A model generated the notes under the pieces. That model did no database searches and had not been told where the DNA came from. It saw nothing but the letters and a program-made list of their open reading frames with translations. Both the position numbers and the translations under genes were made by a program. Shown one piece after another: positions 13,744 through 15,139 of a stretch of 15,139 bases of DNA; the stretch's first letter is position 1; each line of letters begins with the position of its first letter. The DNA is from CAYRZF01 sp964428805. Lineage in GTDB: Bacteria > Methylomirabilota > Methylomirabilia > Rokubacteriales > CSP1-6. The DNA lies in NCBI GenBank assembly GCA_964428805.1, contig CAYRZF010000051.1:1-15139 (forward strand), given 5' to 3'.

Positions 13744-15137
13744 TAGGCGTTCTGGCCCCGGAAGATCCGCACCAGGGTGAGCCAGAGGATTTTGAGGTCG
13801 AGCCCGAGCGACCAGCGCTCGATGTAGTCGAGATCGAACTCGATCCGCCGATCGAGGGAGGTGTTACCGCGCCAGCCGTTGACCTGGGCCCAGCCGGTGA
13901 TCCCGGCCTTGACCTTGTGGCGGAGCATATAGCCAGGGATGTTCCGGCGGAATTCCTCGACGAAGACCGGCCGCTCCGGGCGGGGCCCGACCAGGCTCAT
14001 CTCCCCCCGTAGGACGTTGATGAGCTGGGGAAGCTCATCGAGGCTCAGGCGGCGGAGGGCCGCTCCCAGCCTCGTCCGCCTCGGATCATCGGGCCTGGCC
14101 CAGACGGGGCCCGTCCGGGCCTCGGCGTCGGTCGGCATGGTCCGGAACTTCAGCATCCAGAACCGCCGGCCGTCGAGCCCCATCCGCTCCTGGCGGTAGA
14201 GGACCGGCCCCGGGGAGGTGAGCCTGATCCCGAGGGCGATGAGGGCCATGAGCGGGGCCGCGGTGACGAGGGCCAGCCCGCCGAAGAGAAAATCGAAGCC
14301 GCGCTTGAGGACCCGATTCCAGCCCTGGAGGGGCGATTCGCGAAGGTGGATGAACGGCACCCCCTCGAACTCCTCGATGCCGCCCCGGAGCGAGGCGAAG
14401 CGGATGATGTCGGGGACCACATGGATCGCCACGGGGTCATCTCCGATCTCGCCGAGGAGCATCGCGAGCCTCGGGAGATCTTCGTGAGGGATTGCCAGGA
14501 TCACATGATCCACGGCGTGGCCGTCCAGGACCGTTCTGAGATCGGCGTAGCCGCCCAGCCACTTCGTCTGATGGCCCAACCCCTCCTTGTCGTCGCCGAC
14601 CACACCGAGCACCTGAATCCCGACATCCGGCCGGAGGCGCAGGCGCCCGATCACGGTCTCGGCAAGCTCCCCGGAGCCCACAATGACCGCGTGGCGGAGG
14701 TTGTAGCCCCGGCGCCGGGCGACCCGCAAGGCCTCGCGGAAGACGGCCCGCGAGAAACTCACGGTGACGATCGAGAGAACCCAGAAGTAGACGATGACGA
14801 GGCGGGAGAATTCGAACGAGCGGAAGAAAAACGTCATGATGGCGACGAGGACCAGGCTGCCCAGGGTGGAGGCCTTGGCGACATCCACCCATTCGGAGAG
14901 CCGGGTTCCCAGGCGGCGCGGGCGGTAGAGGTCGAAGGCCCGGAAGGCCGCGGCCCACACGAGAACGATCGGGACGAGGAGATAGAGGTACGGCGCGAGC
15001 GGCGGCACTCCGCGGTAGACGGGAATCGGGCCCAGGTAGAAGCGCAGGTAGTAGGCCAGCACCCAACAGGCCGCGATCAGAACCAGATCGCCGCCGAGCG
15101 TCAGCTGCTCGAAGAGGCGGGCGTTCGCCTTCAGCAC
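13740..15137 (-). CDS. Undecaprenyl-phosphate sugar-1-phosphate transferase (WcaJ/EpsE-like)
   Basis: This membrane enzyme starts polysaccharide repeat units by moving a sugar phosphate, typically glucose- or galactose-1-phosphate, from a UDP-sugar to undecaprenyl phosphate. The 465 residues show four N-terminal membrane segments (within about 13-130), a Rossmann-like middle domain with VIVGSGELAE, and a C-terminal bacterial sugar transferase domain. That domain has a hydrophobic re-entrant segment ending TSPGPVLYRQERMG, then KFRTM, SLDELPQLINVLRGEMSLVGPRP with the catalytic Asp-Glu pair D367/E368, and the ending KAGITGWAQVNGWRG. The GTG at 15137 fits the usual MLK start and family length. 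It lies 2 bases from the window edge, so an upstream start and the ribosome-binding site cannot be seen. It is coupled to the ligase by a 4-nt overlap. Confidence 0.93.
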   Translation of the reverse strand: MLKANARLFEQLTLGGDLVLIAACWVLAYYLRFYLGPIPVYRGVPPLAPYLYLLVPIVLVWAAAFRAFDLYRPRRLGTRLSEWVDVAKASTLGSLVLVAIMTFFFRSFEFSRLVIVYFWVLSIVTVSFSRAVFREALRVARRRGYNLRHAVIVGSGELAETVIGRLRLRPDVGIQVLGVVGDDKEGLGHQTKWLGGYADLRTVLDGHAVDHVILAIPHEDLPRLAMLLGEIGDDPVAIHVVPDIIRFASLRGGIEEFEGVPFIHLRESPLQGWNRVLKRGFDFLFGGLALVTAAPLMALIALGIRLTSPGPVLYRQERMGLDGRRFWMLKFRTMPTDAEARTGPVWARPDDPRRTRLGAALRRLSLDELPQLINVLRGEMSLVGPRPERPVFVEEFRRNIPGYMLRHKVKAGITGWAQVNGWRGNTSLDRRIEFDLDYIERWSLGLDLKILWLTLVRIFRGQNAY

Positions 15138-15139
15138 CG

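Overview
The window is high-GC bacterial chromosome, probably from a metagenome assembly: it holds one 100-N scaffold gap, and both window ends cut through sequence. Gene content suggests an uncultured diderm. It has a lipobox lipoprotein, an O-antigen-type ligase and a WcaJ-like initiating glycosyltransferase. The block argH - lipoprotein - lysA - dapA - dapB - dapL resembles arrangements known from deltaproteobacteria-like lineages and NC10/Rokubacteria. The lineage is an inference; no 16S or other decisive marker is present.

Layout. Bases 1-299 hold no recognisable gene. They are where rplQ would be expected after rpoA, but rplQ is not there. rpoA lies on the minus strand (300-1298) with its own near-consensus promoter, so it is detached from the usual rpsM-rpsK-rpsD-rpoA-rplQ operon. 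A compact divergent promoter region (1299-1419) with an 18-bp palindrome separates it from mltG. From mltG onward the plus strand is a dense run: mltG, argH, a lipoprotein with three Fn3-like repeats, lysA, dapA, dapB, a fumarylacetoacetate-hydrolase-family enzyme, dapL, folB, folK, an ECF sigma factor and a putative membrane anti-sigma factor. Several junctions overlap by 1-4 nt, so most of it is probably one or two transcripts. Converging on it from the right, on the minus strand, are an O-antigen-ligase-like membrane protein and a polyprenyl-phosphate sugar-1-phosphate transferase.

How the genes work together. dapA, dapB, dapL and lysA make meso-diaminopimelate and lysine by the aminotransferase (DapL) route. 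Only dapF is missing from the window, and no dapD/dapC/dapE is seen. argH closes arginine synthesis. folB and folK are two consecutive-step folate genes. mltG and the diaminopimelate genes share the theme of peptidoglycan. The sigma/anti-sigma pair is probably an envelope-stress or similar signalling switch. The right-hand pair starts and finishes a surface polysaccharide.

Structures beyond genes. Two large GC-rich palindromic repeats flank dapA in opposite orientation, and a half-copy forms the 3' end of the ligase gene. The N gap is flanked by a 55-bp perfect duplication. Removing one copy plus the Ns restores a clean 402-codon ligase frame, so the gap is almost certainly an assembly artefact. 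No strong candidate for a wholly new defence or mobile system is visible. The most interesting points are the isolated and somewhat divergent rpoA, the LptM-like lipoprotein extended by Fn3 repeats, the zinc-finger-less anti-sigma factor, the FAH enzyme inside the lysine operon and the Glu-to-Gln change in FolB.
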